A DNA stretch of 8,268 bases. It comes from an uncultured Propioniciclava sp. Its GTDB lineage: Bacteria; Actinomycetota; Actinomycetes; Propionibacteriales; Propionibacteriaceae. The first letter of the stretch is position 1, and each line of letters opens with the position of its first letter. Shown here in pieces: positions 1 to 6,169 of the stretch. A model generated the notes under the pieces. That model was not told the DNA's origin. It did no database searches and saw nothing but the letters and a program-made list of their open reading frames with translations. The stretch spans positions 1 to 8,268 of the forward strand of contig CALMPQ010000405.1 of the NCBI GenBank assembly GCA_937872005.1, written 5' to 3'. Position numbers and translations under genes: made by a program.

Positions 1-650
1 CGCGGCACGCCCCCGATGTCGGCGGCCACTCCCGAGATCGCGGCCAGCCGCTGGTACCAGGCCCGGTCGACCGGCTCCTGGGTGAGTTCGAAGCACGCGG
101 TGGCCGCGCGGAGGAAGCGTTCCGCGTCGTCATCGTCGAGCCCACCCTCGCGCTCAGCGCCAGCGGCGAGGGCCACGACCTCGTCGGGGAACAGCTCCCG
201 TTGGGCGAGGAACGCGTCAAGTTCCTCCTGCAATGCGGCGTCGAAGTAGCGCCGATCGTCGGTGACGAGCACCGACGTGAACACCCGGAAGGGGTTCTTC
301 GCCAGCGCCTCCTTCGTCGTCGGCCGGAAGGCGGTCGAGACAATCGGCAGACTGGTGGCGGCGTCCCCGCGCAGGTCGTAGAAGCCGACGGGCTCCATGG
401 CGAGGGCCGCGAAGACCTGGGCCACCCGCGCGAGTTCGCGGGCAGTCCCGACGCGGATCGCCCCGTGCCGCTCGGCGGTGACGCGGTCGATGGAGCCGAG
501 CCGCTCGGCGGTCTCGGGGTGCGCGGCCACGAAATCTGAGTTCACCGCCGTCGAGGTGTCGACGAGCGTGTTGTAGGCCGGCACCTCGGTGCCGTACATG
601 GCCGACAGGTGCCGCGCGAAGGCGGCGCGCAGGGCGTGGGTGTCGTACAT
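1..650 (-). CDS. hglS: 2-oxoadipate dioxygenase/decarboxylase (HglS, DUF1338 family), N-terminal half, cut by window edge
   Basis: The first 216 codons are present and the C-terminal half lies beyond the left edge (family members are about 450 residues). The family is Fe(II)-dependent and converts 2-oxoadipate to 2-hydroxyglutarate with O2 uptake and CO2 loss, in the cytoplasm, late in lysine degradation. Visible hallmarks, recalled from the Pseudomonas putida enzyme, are the N-terminal pattern around residues 18-30 (MYGTEVPAYNTLV), ERHGAIRVGT at 60-69, the MEPVGFYDL-like stretch, STAFRP, NPFRVFTSVL, and a REGGLDDDDAERF-type segment. His62 matches the recalled iron ligand His70, and Arg66 the recalled substrate-binding Arg74; the other metal ligands are outside the window. 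The ATG at 650 is preceded by a strong ribosome site (GGAAGGGG) in the 10-bp gap after the lat stop, so the two genes are very likely one operon. Family call is firm; substrate is inferred from the family and from lat next door. Confidence 0.85.
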   Translation of the reverse strand, partial: MYDTHALRAAFARHLSAMYGTEVPAYNTLVDTSTAVNSDFVAAHPETAERLGSIDRVTAERHGAIRVGTARELARVAQVFAALAMEPVGFYDLRGDAATSLPIVSTAFRPTTKEALAKNPFRVFTSVLVTDDRRYFDAALQEELDAFLAQRELFPDEVVALAAGAEREGGLDDDDAERFLRAATACFELTQEPVDRAWYQRLAAISGVAADIGGVP

Positions 651-660
651 GGTCCCCTTC

Positions 661-1992
661 CTAGCGGGCGATCGCGGTGAGCACCCGGTCGAGCGCGTCC
701 ACCGCACGGTCGAGGACGCCGCGGGTCACGGTCAGCGGGGGGCGCAGCCGCAGCGACCGGACGCCGCACCCCAGCATGAGGATCTTCTCGTCGGCGGCCA
801 GCCGGCGGATCACCTCGTCGCGGATCGCCTTGTCGGGCAGCGAGATCGCGCACATCAGGCCGATGCCGCGCGGGTTGCCGACGATGGCGTGGCGGGCGCT
901 GAGCTCTTGGAGGCGGCCCAGGAGGTACTCCCCCTCGGTGCGGGCGTTGGCCATGAGGTCGTCAGCCTCGATGACCTCGAGGATGCGCCGGGAGCGGACC
1001 ATGTCGGTCAGGTTGCCACCCCACGTCGAATTGATGCGGGACGAGGTCTCGAAGACGTTGCCGCGCACCTCGTCGACGCGTCCGCCGGCGGTGATGCCGC
1101 AGACCTGCAGCTTCTTGCCGAAGCTCATCACGTCGGGGGCGACCCCGTAGTGCTGCCAGGCCCAGGGCGTCCCGGTCATGCCGCCGCCGGTCTGCACCTC
1201 GTCGAACACGACCAGGGTGTCGTGGGCGTGGCAGAGGTCCTTCATCTGCTGCAGGAACGAGGTGCGGAAGCGGTGGTCGCCGCCCTCGCCCTGGATGGGC
1301 TCCATGATGAACGCGGCAACGTCGTGCGGGTGCTGCGCGAACGCCGCCTCGGCCTGGGCGAGCGTGGCGGCCTCGACGGCGTCCATGTCGCGCTCCTCCG
1401 CCCAGAACGGGGAGTCGATGCGCGGCCAGTCGGTGAACTTCGGGAAGCGCGCGATCTTGTTGGGGTCGGTGTTCGTGAGGCTCATGGTGTAGCCCGAGCG
1501 GCCGTGGAAGGCATCGGTCAGGTGCATCACCTTGGTGCCCAGCTCGGGGCTGCGGCCCTGCAGCTCGTTGAGCCGCGACTTCCAGTCGAACGCGGTCTTG
1601 AGGGCGTTCTCGACGGCGAGGCTGCCACCCTCGATGAAGAAGTAGTGCGGCATCTCGGGGGCGCCCATGACGCGCGCGAAGGTGTCGACGAAGCGCGCCA
1701 TCGCGACCGTGTAGATGTCGGAGTTGGACGGCTTGTTCAGCGCGGCCTCGAGGAGCTCCTCCTTGAACACCTCGTCCTCGGTCAGGCCCGGGTGGTTCAT
1801 GCCCAGCGCGTTGGAGGCGAAGAAGGTGAACATGTCGAGGAACTCGTCGCCGGTCGCCTCGTCGACCAGCGTCGTTCCCTGCGAGCGCTTGAGGTCGAGG
1901 ACCAAGGGCATGCCATCGACGAGCAGGTGGCGTTCGAGGGTGCTGAACACTTGGTCGGGCGCGACTGTTGCGGGTGGGATCGTGTCAACCAT
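661..1992 (-). CDS. lat: L-lysine 6-aminotransferase (lysine epsilon-aminotransferase), PLP class III
   Basis: This 443-residue protein is full length for the family (the Mycobacterium tuberculosis enzyme is similar). It transfers the epsilon-amino group of L-lysine to 2-oxoglutarate, giving 2-aminoadipate 6-semialdehyde (cyclising to piperideine-6-carboxylate) and glutamate. Class III aminotransferase features are in order: FFIEGGSLAVENALK (118-132), the HGRSGYTMSLTNT stretch (163-175) near the cofactor, EPIQGEGGD (231-239), FDEVQTGGG (263-271) with Asp264 expected to bind the pyridine nitrogen, and FGKKLQVCG (291-299), where Lys293 is the likely Schiff-base lysine. FGKK-x-QVCG is characteristic of lysine 6-aminotransferases rather than ornithine or GABA enzymes. 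The ATG at 1992 has only a weak ribosome site (CCGGGA). It is first in a likely operon with hglS, which supports catabolism over use in beta-lactam or ectoine synthesis. An inverted repeat upstream may be its operator. No Lrp-type regulator gene is adjacent, unlike my recollection of mycobacteria. Confidence 0.94.
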   Translation of the reverse strand: MVDTIPPATVAPDQVFSTLERHLLVDGMPLVLDLKRSQGTTLVDEATGDEFLDMFTFFASNALGMNHPGLTEDEVFKEELLEAALNKPSNSDIYTVAMARFVDTFARVMGAPEMPHYFFIEGGSLAVENALKTAFDWKSRLNELQGRSPELGTKVMHLTDAFHGRSGYTMSLTNTDPNKIARFPKFTDWPRIDSPFWAEERDMDAVEAATLAQAEAAFAQHPHDVAAFIMEPIQGEGGDHRFRTSFLQQMKDLCHAHDTLVVFDEVQTGGGMTGTPWAWQHYGVAPDVMSFGKKLQVCGITAGGRVDEVRGNVFETSSRINSTWGGNLTDMVRSRRILEVIEADDLMANARTEGEYLLGRLQELSARHAIVGNPRGIGLMCAISLPDKAIRDEVIRRLAADEKILMLGCGVRSLRLRPPLTVTRGVLDRAVDALDRVLTAIAR

Positions 1993-2021
1993 TCCCGGAC
2001 GATACCCCGCGCCAGACAGTA

Positions 2022-2046
2022 AAATCTACGCCCAAAGCTGAGATTT
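2022..2046 (-). promoter_or_regulatory. Inverted repeat in the lat promoter region, candidate operator
   Basis: Perfect 6-bp arms AAATCT (2022-2027) and AGATTT (2041-2046) are separated by 13 bp, centred about 42 bp upstream of the lat start. The patch is AT-rich in otherwise very GC-rich DNA. On the minus strand it overlaps two -10-like hexamers, TAGATT (2029-2024) and TACTGT (2021-2016). A regulator bound here would compete with RNA polymerase. Arm length and spacing could suit an Lrp/AsnC-type regulator, but that is a guess from the known link between Lrp proteins and lat. No good -35 hexamer is visible. Confidence 0.4.
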
Positions 2047-2077
2047 CCCTTGATTCTTCACTTGGCAGACGGCGGTG

Positions 2078-2094
2078 GGCGTGGAGCTCACGCC
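2078..2094 (-). terminator. Hairpin between glpX and lat, possible U-less terminator or lat leader element
   Basis: A 6-bp perfect stem (GGCGTG with CACGCC) closes a 5-base loop, 67-83 bp downstream of the glpX stop. No run of U follows on the minus strand, so it is not a classical intrinsic terminator. It may equally lie upstream of the lat promoter with no role. Confidence 0.25.
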
Positions 2095-2136
2095 TTGAGT
2101 TGATGGAACTGGTGCAGATCGCACAGAGCGCAAGAT

Positions 2137-2153
2137 CGACGGACGGGCCGTCG
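2137..2153 (-). terminator. Hairpin just after glpX, possible weak terminator
   Basis: A 6-bp perfect stem (CGACGG with CCGTCG) closes a 5-base loop, starting 8 bp beyond the glpX stop codon. The position fits a terminator but there is no U tract. The 168 bp between glpX and lat hold no gene that I can support. Confidence 0.3.
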
Positions 2154-2160
2154 TCGTGCC

Positions 2161-3156
2161 CTAGCTGCCGTGGCGCTGCTGCCAGGCGCGCACCTTCTCG
2201 AGCTGGTGGTGGGCCTCGACCCACCGCACGGTGCCGGATTCGGACCGCATGACCACCGAGTGGGTGCGCGCGTCGCCACCGGGCAGGTAGCGGACGCCAT
2301 CCACCAGGTCGCCGTCGGTGATGCCCGTCGCGACGAACAGCGTCTTGTCGGACTTCACGAGGTCGTTGGTGTCGAGCACGCGGTCGACGTCGAAGCCTGC
2401 CTCGGCCGTGCGACGGCGCTCCTCGTCGGTGGTCGGGTGCAGGCGGGCGAGGATGCGGCCGCCGAGGCACTTCATCGCGCAGGCGGCGACGACGCCCTCG
2501 GGGCTGCCACCGATGCCGGCCATCATGTCGATCTTCACGCCGGGGGTCGCGGCGGCCACGGCGGCGGCCACGTCACCGTCGGTGAACATGCGGGTGGCAG
2601 CGCCGGCCTCGCGGATCTCGTGCACCAGGTCGTTGTGACGCTCGCGGTTCAGGACGCCGACGACGATCTCGGAGACGTCCTTGCCCTCGGCGGCCGCCAC
2701 CTTGCGGATGTTGTCGGCGATCGGGGCGTCGAGGTCGATGACGTCGGCAGCGTTGGCGCTGACGACCAACTTCTCCATGTAGAAGCACATGTGCGGGTCG
2801 TACATGGTGCCGCCCTCGGCCGCGGCGAGCACCGCGATCGAGTTGCGCATGCCCCACGCCAGCAGACGCGTGCCGTCGACCGGGTCGACGGCGATGTCGA
2901 TGCGGTCGCCCCAGCCGGTGCCGACCTTCTCGCCGTTGGCGAGCATCGGGGCCTCGTCCTTCTCGCCCTCGCCGATGACGATCGTGCCGGCCATGCGCAC
3001 CTGGTTCAGGATCGATCGCATCGCGTCGACGGCGGCCTTGTCGCCGGACTCCTTGTCACCGCGGCCGGCCCAACGGCCCGCGGCCAGCGCGGCGGCCTCG
3101 GTCGCGCGCATCAGGTCCAGCCCGAGGTTGTGCCCCTCCAGCATGAACTTCTCCAT
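2161..3156 (-). CDS. glpX: Class II fructose-1,6-bisphosphatase (GlpX)
   Basis: The gene encodes 331 residues, close to the E. coli GlpX length. The enzyme hydrolyses fructose 1,6-bisphosphate to fructose 6-phosphate, the committed phosphatase step of gluconeogenesis, and is usually the main FBPase of Actinomycetota. The lithium-sensitive phosphatase signatures are clear: GEGEKDEAPML near residues 60-70 and DPVDGTRLL near 88-96 supply the acidic metal ligands, and GIGGSPEGVVAA near 185-200 carries the catalytic-region glutamate. The frame is open further upstream to 3240, but the ATG at 3156 (protein starts MEKFMLEGHN) has AGGAGG 9 bases before it and matches the family N-terminus. It is transcribed away from the desaturase operon, with about 168 bp shared between them, and no regulator gene lies next to it. 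Nothing in the protein looks unusual. Confidence 0.95.
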   Translation of the reverse strand: MEKFMLEGHNLGLDLMRATEAAALAAGRWAGRGDKESGDKAAVDAMRSILNQVRMAGTIVIGEGEKDEAPMLANGEKVGTGWGDRIDIAVDPVDGTRLLAWGMRNSIAVLAAAEGGTMYDPHMCFYMEKLVVSANAADVIDLDAPIADNIRKVAAAEGKDVSEIVVGVLNRERHNDLVHEIREAGAATRMFTDGDVAAAVAAATPGVKIDMMAGIGGSPEGVVAACAMKCLGGRILARLHPTTDEERRRTAEAGFDVDRVLDTNDLVKSDKTLFVATGITDGDLVDGVRYLPGGDARTHSVVMRSESGTVRWVEAHHQLEKVRAWQQRHGS

Positions 3157-3269
3157 AACCCCAGACCTCCTCGTCGTGGCGCGCCGATCCGGCCGCCTGC
3201 TCGGCCACCATGTTTCCGCACCAGCCCGGATCACGCACACGTGGCCGCCCGCCGTGCTGCGCGGCCCCC

Positions 3270-3275
3270 TACACT
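3270..3275 (+). promoter_or_regulatory. Candidate -10 element of the reductase-desaturase operon
   Basis: TACACT matches the actinobacterial TANNNT -10 pattern and would place the transcription start near 3282-3283, giving a leader of about 42 bases with a good ribosome site (GAGGGGGG) before the ATG at 3325. No convincing -35 hexamer is visible, which is common when a promoter depends on an activator or an extended -10. Confidence 0.45.
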
Positions 3276-3283
3276 GGGCACTA

Positions 3284-3299
3284 CCTACGCATGCGTAGG
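3284..3299. promoter_or_regulatory. Perfect 16-bp palindrome, likely operator of the desaturase operon
   Basis: CCTACGCATGCGTAGG is its own reverse complement over all 16 bases and lies immediately after the predicted transcription start of the reductase gene, a position that suits repression. The size and symmetry resemble TetR-family operators. Bacterial desaturase operons are often controlled by acyl-CoA-responsive TetR repressors, so this is a reasonable inference, but no regulator gene is present in the window. It lies about 128 bp upstream of glpX, so an effect on that gene cannot be excluded. Confidence 0.6.
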
Positions 3300-3324
3300 G
3301 ACGAGGATCGACGAGGGGGGATCC

Positions 3325-4380
3325 ATGCGCTGGCTACGTCCGTTGACCGACGCGGTCTCCACCTTGACCTACCCCCTGCACCTCGACGAGATCGCTGCAC
3401 TCATCGATCCACGGTTCTCCAGCAAGCAGCCGCGCGCCCGCGTGACCGAGGTCGTCGCCGAAGGTCCCCGGTCAGCCACCGTCCGCTTCCGGCCGGCGCC
3501 CGGCTGGCAACAGCACCAGGCCGGCCAGTGGGTGCGCGTCGGGGTCGAGATCGACGGCGTCCGGCACTGGCGGTCGTACTCGCTGTCGACCGCGCCCGGG
3601 CAGGACCCCGCCATCACCGTCACCGACATCGGCCGCGTCTCGGGCGCGCTGGTGCGGCAGGTCCGGCCCGGCGACATCCTCTACCTCGACCCGCCACAGG
3701 GTGAGTTCGTGCTGCCCGAGCACCCGCGCCCCCTGCTCATGATCACCGGCGGCAGCGGCGTCACCCCCGTGATCGCCATGCTGCGCACCCTCGCCGCCCG
3801 CCGCCCCGACACCGACGTCGTCGTCCTGCACACCGCGCGCACGCGCGCCGACGCGTTGTTCGTCGATGAGTTGGACGCCCTCGCCGAGTCTGCGCCGGGC
3901 GTCCGGCACGTGCTGTGGCTGTCGGGCGAATCCGGACGCCTCGACCTCACCTCGGTCGCCACCCCGGACCGGCTGTGCCCCGACTGGCGCGACCGCGCCA
4001 CCTACGTCTGTGGCCCCGAGGGACTGGTGGCGGACGCCGAACGGCTGTGGGCGTCCGAGGGCGCCGGCGAGCACCTGACCATCGAACGCTTCAGCGTGTC
4101 CCGCGTCGCCGGGCCACCCGGCTCGGGCGGGGTCGCGACCTTCACCCGCTCCGACCGCGAGGTCCGCGTCGACGGCGCCACGCCCCTGCTGGAGGCGGGT
4201 GAGGCGGCCGGCGTCCCCCTGCCCAGCGGGTGCCGCATGGGCATCTGCCGCACCTGCTTGACCAAGCTCGACGTCGGACGCGTCCGCGACCTCACCACCG
4301 GTGAGGTGCACGGCGAGCCCGGCGACCTGATCCGCACCTGCGTCTCCGCTGCGGCGGGTGACGTGCACCTCGACGCCTGA
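3325..4380 (+). CDS. Ferredoxin reductase (FAD / NAD(P)H / 2Fe-2S), electron donor to the fatty-acyl desaturase
   Basis: This 351-residue protein should pass electrons from NAD(P)H through FAD and a plant-type 2Fe-2S centre to the desaturase encoded next. Domains in order: a basic N-terminal extension, a ferredoxin-reductase FAD domain (about 38-132) with the flavin motif RSYSLST (83-89), an NAD(P) domain (about 135-245) with GGSGVTP (142-148) and CGPEG (229-233), and a C-terminal ferredoxin domain (about 270-351) with ligands Cys303, Cys308, Cys311 and Cys339 (C-x4-C-x2-C-x27-C). The layout matches the Rv3230c partner of DesA3 in M. tuberculosis, as I recall it. The ATG at 3325 has GAGGGGGG five bases upstream; the much longer frame open before it overlaps the promoter and is not credible. 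The desaturase starts 15 bp after the stop, so the two are co-transcribed and probably controlled by the palindrome at 3284-3299. Confidence 0.92.
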   Translation: MRWLRPLTDAVSTLTYPLHLDEIAALIDPRFSSKQPRARVTEVVAEGPRSATVRFRPAPGWQQHQAGQWVRVGVEIDGVRHWRSYSLSTAPGQDPAITVTDIGRVSGALVRQVRPGDILYLDPPQGEFVLPEHPRPLLMITGGSGVTPVIAMLRTLAARRPDTDVVVLHTARTRADALFVDELDALAESAPGVRHVLWLSGESGRLDLTSVATPDRLCPDWRDRATYVCGPEGLVADAERLWASEGAGEHLTIERFSVSRVAGPPGSGGVATFTRSDREVRVDGATPLLEAGEAAGVPLPSGCRMGICRTCLTKLDVGRVRDLTTGEVHGEPGDLIRTCVSAAAGDVHLDA

Positions 4381-4395
4381 CACCTGGGAGACACC

Positions 4396-5517
4396 ATGAC
4401 CCTCGCCACCCTCGACGACCGGACGCCCCCGCGCCCCGTCGGCGCCGCCCACCTCACGCGTGAACAGATCGACGAACTGGGCCGCGAGCTGGACGCTCTG
4501 CGGGCCGAGGTCATGGACTCCCTCGGCGCCGAGGATGCCCGCTACATCCACGGCATGATCCAGACCCAGCGCATGCTGGAGGTGGCCGGGCGGTTGCTGC
4601 TGGTGGGCGCGCGGCGTCCGTTGGCTTTCGCAGCCGGCACCGGCATGCTCGCCGTCGCGAAGATCCTGGAGAACATGGAGATCGGGCACAACGTCATCCA
4701 CGGCCAGTGGGACTGGATGCGCGACCCCGACATCCACTCCACCTCGTGGGAGTGGGACTTCGTCGCCCCCGCGAAGGGCTGGAAGCACACCCACAACGAC
4801 GTGCACCACACGTGGACCAACGTCGTCGGCAAGGACCGCGACGTCGGCTACTCGGTGCTGCGCGTCAGCCGCGAGCAGGAGTGGGAGCCGCGGTTCCTGT
4901 TCAACCTGCCGATGAACGCCCTCATCGCGCCCCTGTTCGAGTGGGCGATCGCGATCTACGACCTCGAGCTCGACGAGGTGAAGGCGGGGCGCAAGTCGAA
5001 GGGCGCCCTGCGGGACGACTTCAAGGCGCTCGGCGTGAAGGTCGCCCGCATGATCGCCAAGGACTACGCCGGGACACCTCTGGTCGCCCACCTGGCCACC
5101 CGCTCGGGGGTGCAGGCCCTGGTCGGGACCGCCTTGGCGAACACGATCCGCAACATCTGGGCGCACGCGGTGATCTTCTGCGGGCACTTCCCCGACGAGG
5201 TCGAGTCGTTCCCCGAGGAGGCCATCGCGGGTGAGACCCGCGGCGACTGGTACGTCCGGCAGATGCTCGGCTCGGCCAACCTCGAGGGCGGCAAGCTGTT
5301 CCACATCATGACCGGCAACCTCAGCCACCAGATCGAGCACCACCTGTTCCCCGACATGCCCTCGCGCCGTTACGGCCAGATCGCGCCCCGCGTGCGCGAG
5401 ATCTGCGAGCGGTACGGCCTGAAGTACACCTCGGGCCCGCTGCACCGGCAGATCCGACAGACGTGGCGAACCCTGGCACGGCTGAGCCTGCCCGACCGGC
5501 TCGCCGTGAGCCGCTGA
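4396..5517 (+). CDS. desA3: Membrane fatty-acyl desaturase, DesA3-like (acyl-CoA delta-9 type)
   Basis: The 373-residue protein is an integral-membrane di-iron desaturase, expected to put a cis double bond (probably delta-9) into saturated acyl chains using O2 and electrons from the upstream reductase. The three histidine boxes are complete: HNVIH (98-102), HTHNDVHH (131-138) and HQIEHH (311-316), all predicted on the cytoplasmic face. Hydrophobic stretches at about 65-90, 171-190 and 226-263 can span or dip into the membrane. Residues 1-60 are soluble and charged. The ATG at 4396 follows GGGAG after the short gap from the reductase. Order and spacing match Rv3230c-desA3. Regiospecificity, and acyl-CoA versus phospholipid substrate, cannot be read from sequence. 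There is no room for a separate terminator after the stop: the promoter and operator of the toxin-antitoxin pair begin within 8 bases. Confidence 0.9.
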   Translation: MTLATLDDRTPPRPVGAAHLTREQIDELGRELDALRAEVMDSLGAEDARYIHGMIQTQRMLEVAGRLLLVGARRPLAFAAGTGMLAVAKILENMEIGHNVIHGQWDWMRDPDIHSTSWEWDFVAPAKGWKHTHNDVHHTWTNVVGKDRDVGYSVLRVSREQEWEPRFLFNLPMNALIAPLFEWAIAIYDLELDEVKAGRKSKGALRDDFKALGVKVARMIAKDYAGTPLVAHLATRSGVQALVGTALANTIRNIWAHAVIFCGHFPDEVESFPEEAIAGETRGDWYVRQMLGSANLEGGKLFHIMTGNLSHQIEHHLFPDMPSRRYGQIAPRVREICERYGLKYTSGPLHRQIRQTWRTLARLSLPDRLAVSR

Positions 5518-5523
5518 GGTGAC

Positions 5524-5548
5524 GTTGACCAAGTCAACTTGGTCGACC
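5524..5548. promoter_or_regulatory. Nested palindromes, autoregulatory operator of the toxin-antitoxin pair
   Basis: Three perfect overlapping inverted repeats are packed into 25 bp: GTTGAC-N3-GTCAAC (5524-5538), GACCAAGT-N2-ACTTGGTC (5527-5544) and GGTCGACC (5541-5548). They fill the spacer between the -35 and -10 boxes of the antitoxin promoter. Phd/YefM antitoxins bind such sites as dimers, with the toxin as co-repressor, so autoregulation is the obvious reading. As RNA the middle repeat could fold into a 7-bp stem with a TCAA loop directly after the desaturase stop. Confidence 0.7.
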
Positions 5549-5554
5549 TACCCT
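5525..5554 (+). promoter_or_regulatory. Promoter of the antitoxin-toxin operon, probably leaderless
   Basis: TTGACC (5525-5530) and TACCCT (5549-5554) make a good -35 and a fair -10 with an 18-bp spacer. The expected start of transcription is at or next to the A of the ATG at 5560, five bases after the -10, so the message would have essentially no leader. Confidence 0.6.
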
Positions 5555-5559
5555 TAGGC

Positions 5560-5781
5560 ATGGAGGTCACCGTGCAGGAAGCCAAGACCCACCTCTCCAA
5601 GCTGCTTCGCAGGGTCGAAGCCGGCGAGACGGTGGTGATCCGCCGCGGTTCCGTTCGCGTGGCGGTGTTGAGCCCGGCGCCGGTTCTGGGGGAGACGCGT
5701 TCCATCTGGGGAGACCTGAAGGGCTCCATGGCCGAAGGCTTCGACGCTCCCCTCGACGACTTCGCTGGTCTCACCCGGTGA
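5560..5781 (+). CDS. Phd/YefM-family antitoxin
   Basis: This 73-residue protein is typical in size for the family. Residues 3-40 form the Phd/YefM DNA-binding fold: VTVQEAKTHLSKLLRRVEAGE followed by a beta hairpin (TVVIRRG to VAVLSP). The C-terminal third (GDLKGSMAEGFDAPLDDFAGL) is the acidic, probably disordered tail that wraps and inhibits the toxin. The frame is open from a TTG at 5539, but that lies inside the operator. The ATG at 5560 fits the family N-terminus and leaderless initiation. A GTG at 5572 is a credible alternative because GGAGGT stands just before it, giving a protein four residues shorter. The stop overlaps the toxin start by 4 bases, indicating translational coupling. Confidence 0.88.
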   Translation: MEVTVQEAKTHLSKLLRRVEAGETVVIRRGSVRVAVLSPAPVLGETRSIWGDLKGSMAEGFDAPLDDFAGLTR

Positions 5782-6158
5782 AGCTCTTGCTCGACACGAA
5801 TGTCGTCGTGTGGCTCCTCCTCGGTGCCCGTGAGGCGATCCCGTCGGCTGTCGCCGAGCGCATCGCCGACGTGGACATCGACAGTCTCGTCAGCGCGGCC
5901 AGCGTCTGGGAGATCGCGACCAAGCGTTCCCTGGGCAAGCTGGACATCGATCCCCGATGGCGCGAGGTCCTCAACCGGCTCGACATCGGCCAGTTGCCCG
6001 TGTCCGCTGAGCACGCCGCGGGCGTCGAAGCGCTGCCATGGCACCACCGAGACCCGTTCGATCGTCTCTTGGTTGCGCAGGCGATGGTCGAGGGGTGCGT
6101 GCTGGTCACTGCCGATCGGACGCTCGACCAGTACGACGTCCAGACCCTCTGGGGCTAG
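5778..6158 (+). CDS. vapC: PIN-domain ribonuclease toxin, VapC type
   Basis: This 126-residue protein is a single PIN domain, a metal-dependent ribonuclease that in VapC toxins cleaves tRNA or rRNA to stop growth. The acidic active-site set is intact: Asp6 in LLLDTNVVVW, Glu45 in SVWEIATK, Asp95 in RDPFDRLLVAQA and Asp113 in VTADRTLDQY. The SVWEIATKRSLGKL segment and the HHRDPFDR motif mark the subgroup that commonly pairs with Phd/YefM antitoxins. It starts with GTG overlapping the antitoxin stop, so expression depends on antitoxin translation. With all catalytic residues and an undamaged antitoxin and operator, the module looks functional. The target RNA cannot be inferred. The stop is 11 bp from the end of the convergent hydrolase gene, with no terminator visible. 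Confidence 0.92.
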   Translation: MKLLLDTNVVVWLLLGAREAIPSAVAERIADVDIDSLVSAASVWEIATKRSLGKLDIDPRWREVLNRLDIGQLPVSAEHAAGVEALPWHHRDPFDRLLVAQAMVEGCVLVTADRTLDQYDVQTLWG

Positions 6159-6169
6159 ATCCGAGCGCG

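Noticed and set aside
589..2022. A 477-codon plus-strand open frame over lat
   Set aside because: It is the antisense shadow of the high-GC lat gene. Its translation is low-complexity (Val, Gly, Leu, Asp, His rich) and has no family signature, while the minus strand encodes a full enzyme with all motifs.
2170..3324. Long upstream extension of the reductase frame, antisense to glpX
   Set aside because: The region is antisense to glpX and crosses the promoter and palindrome. The ATG at 3325 has a strong ribosome site and fits the family N-terminus.
3472..5532. A 686-codon minus-strand open frame over the reductase and desaturase
   Set aside because: Antisense shadow caused by GC-rich third positions. 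The plus strand carries two complete enzymes with every expected motif.
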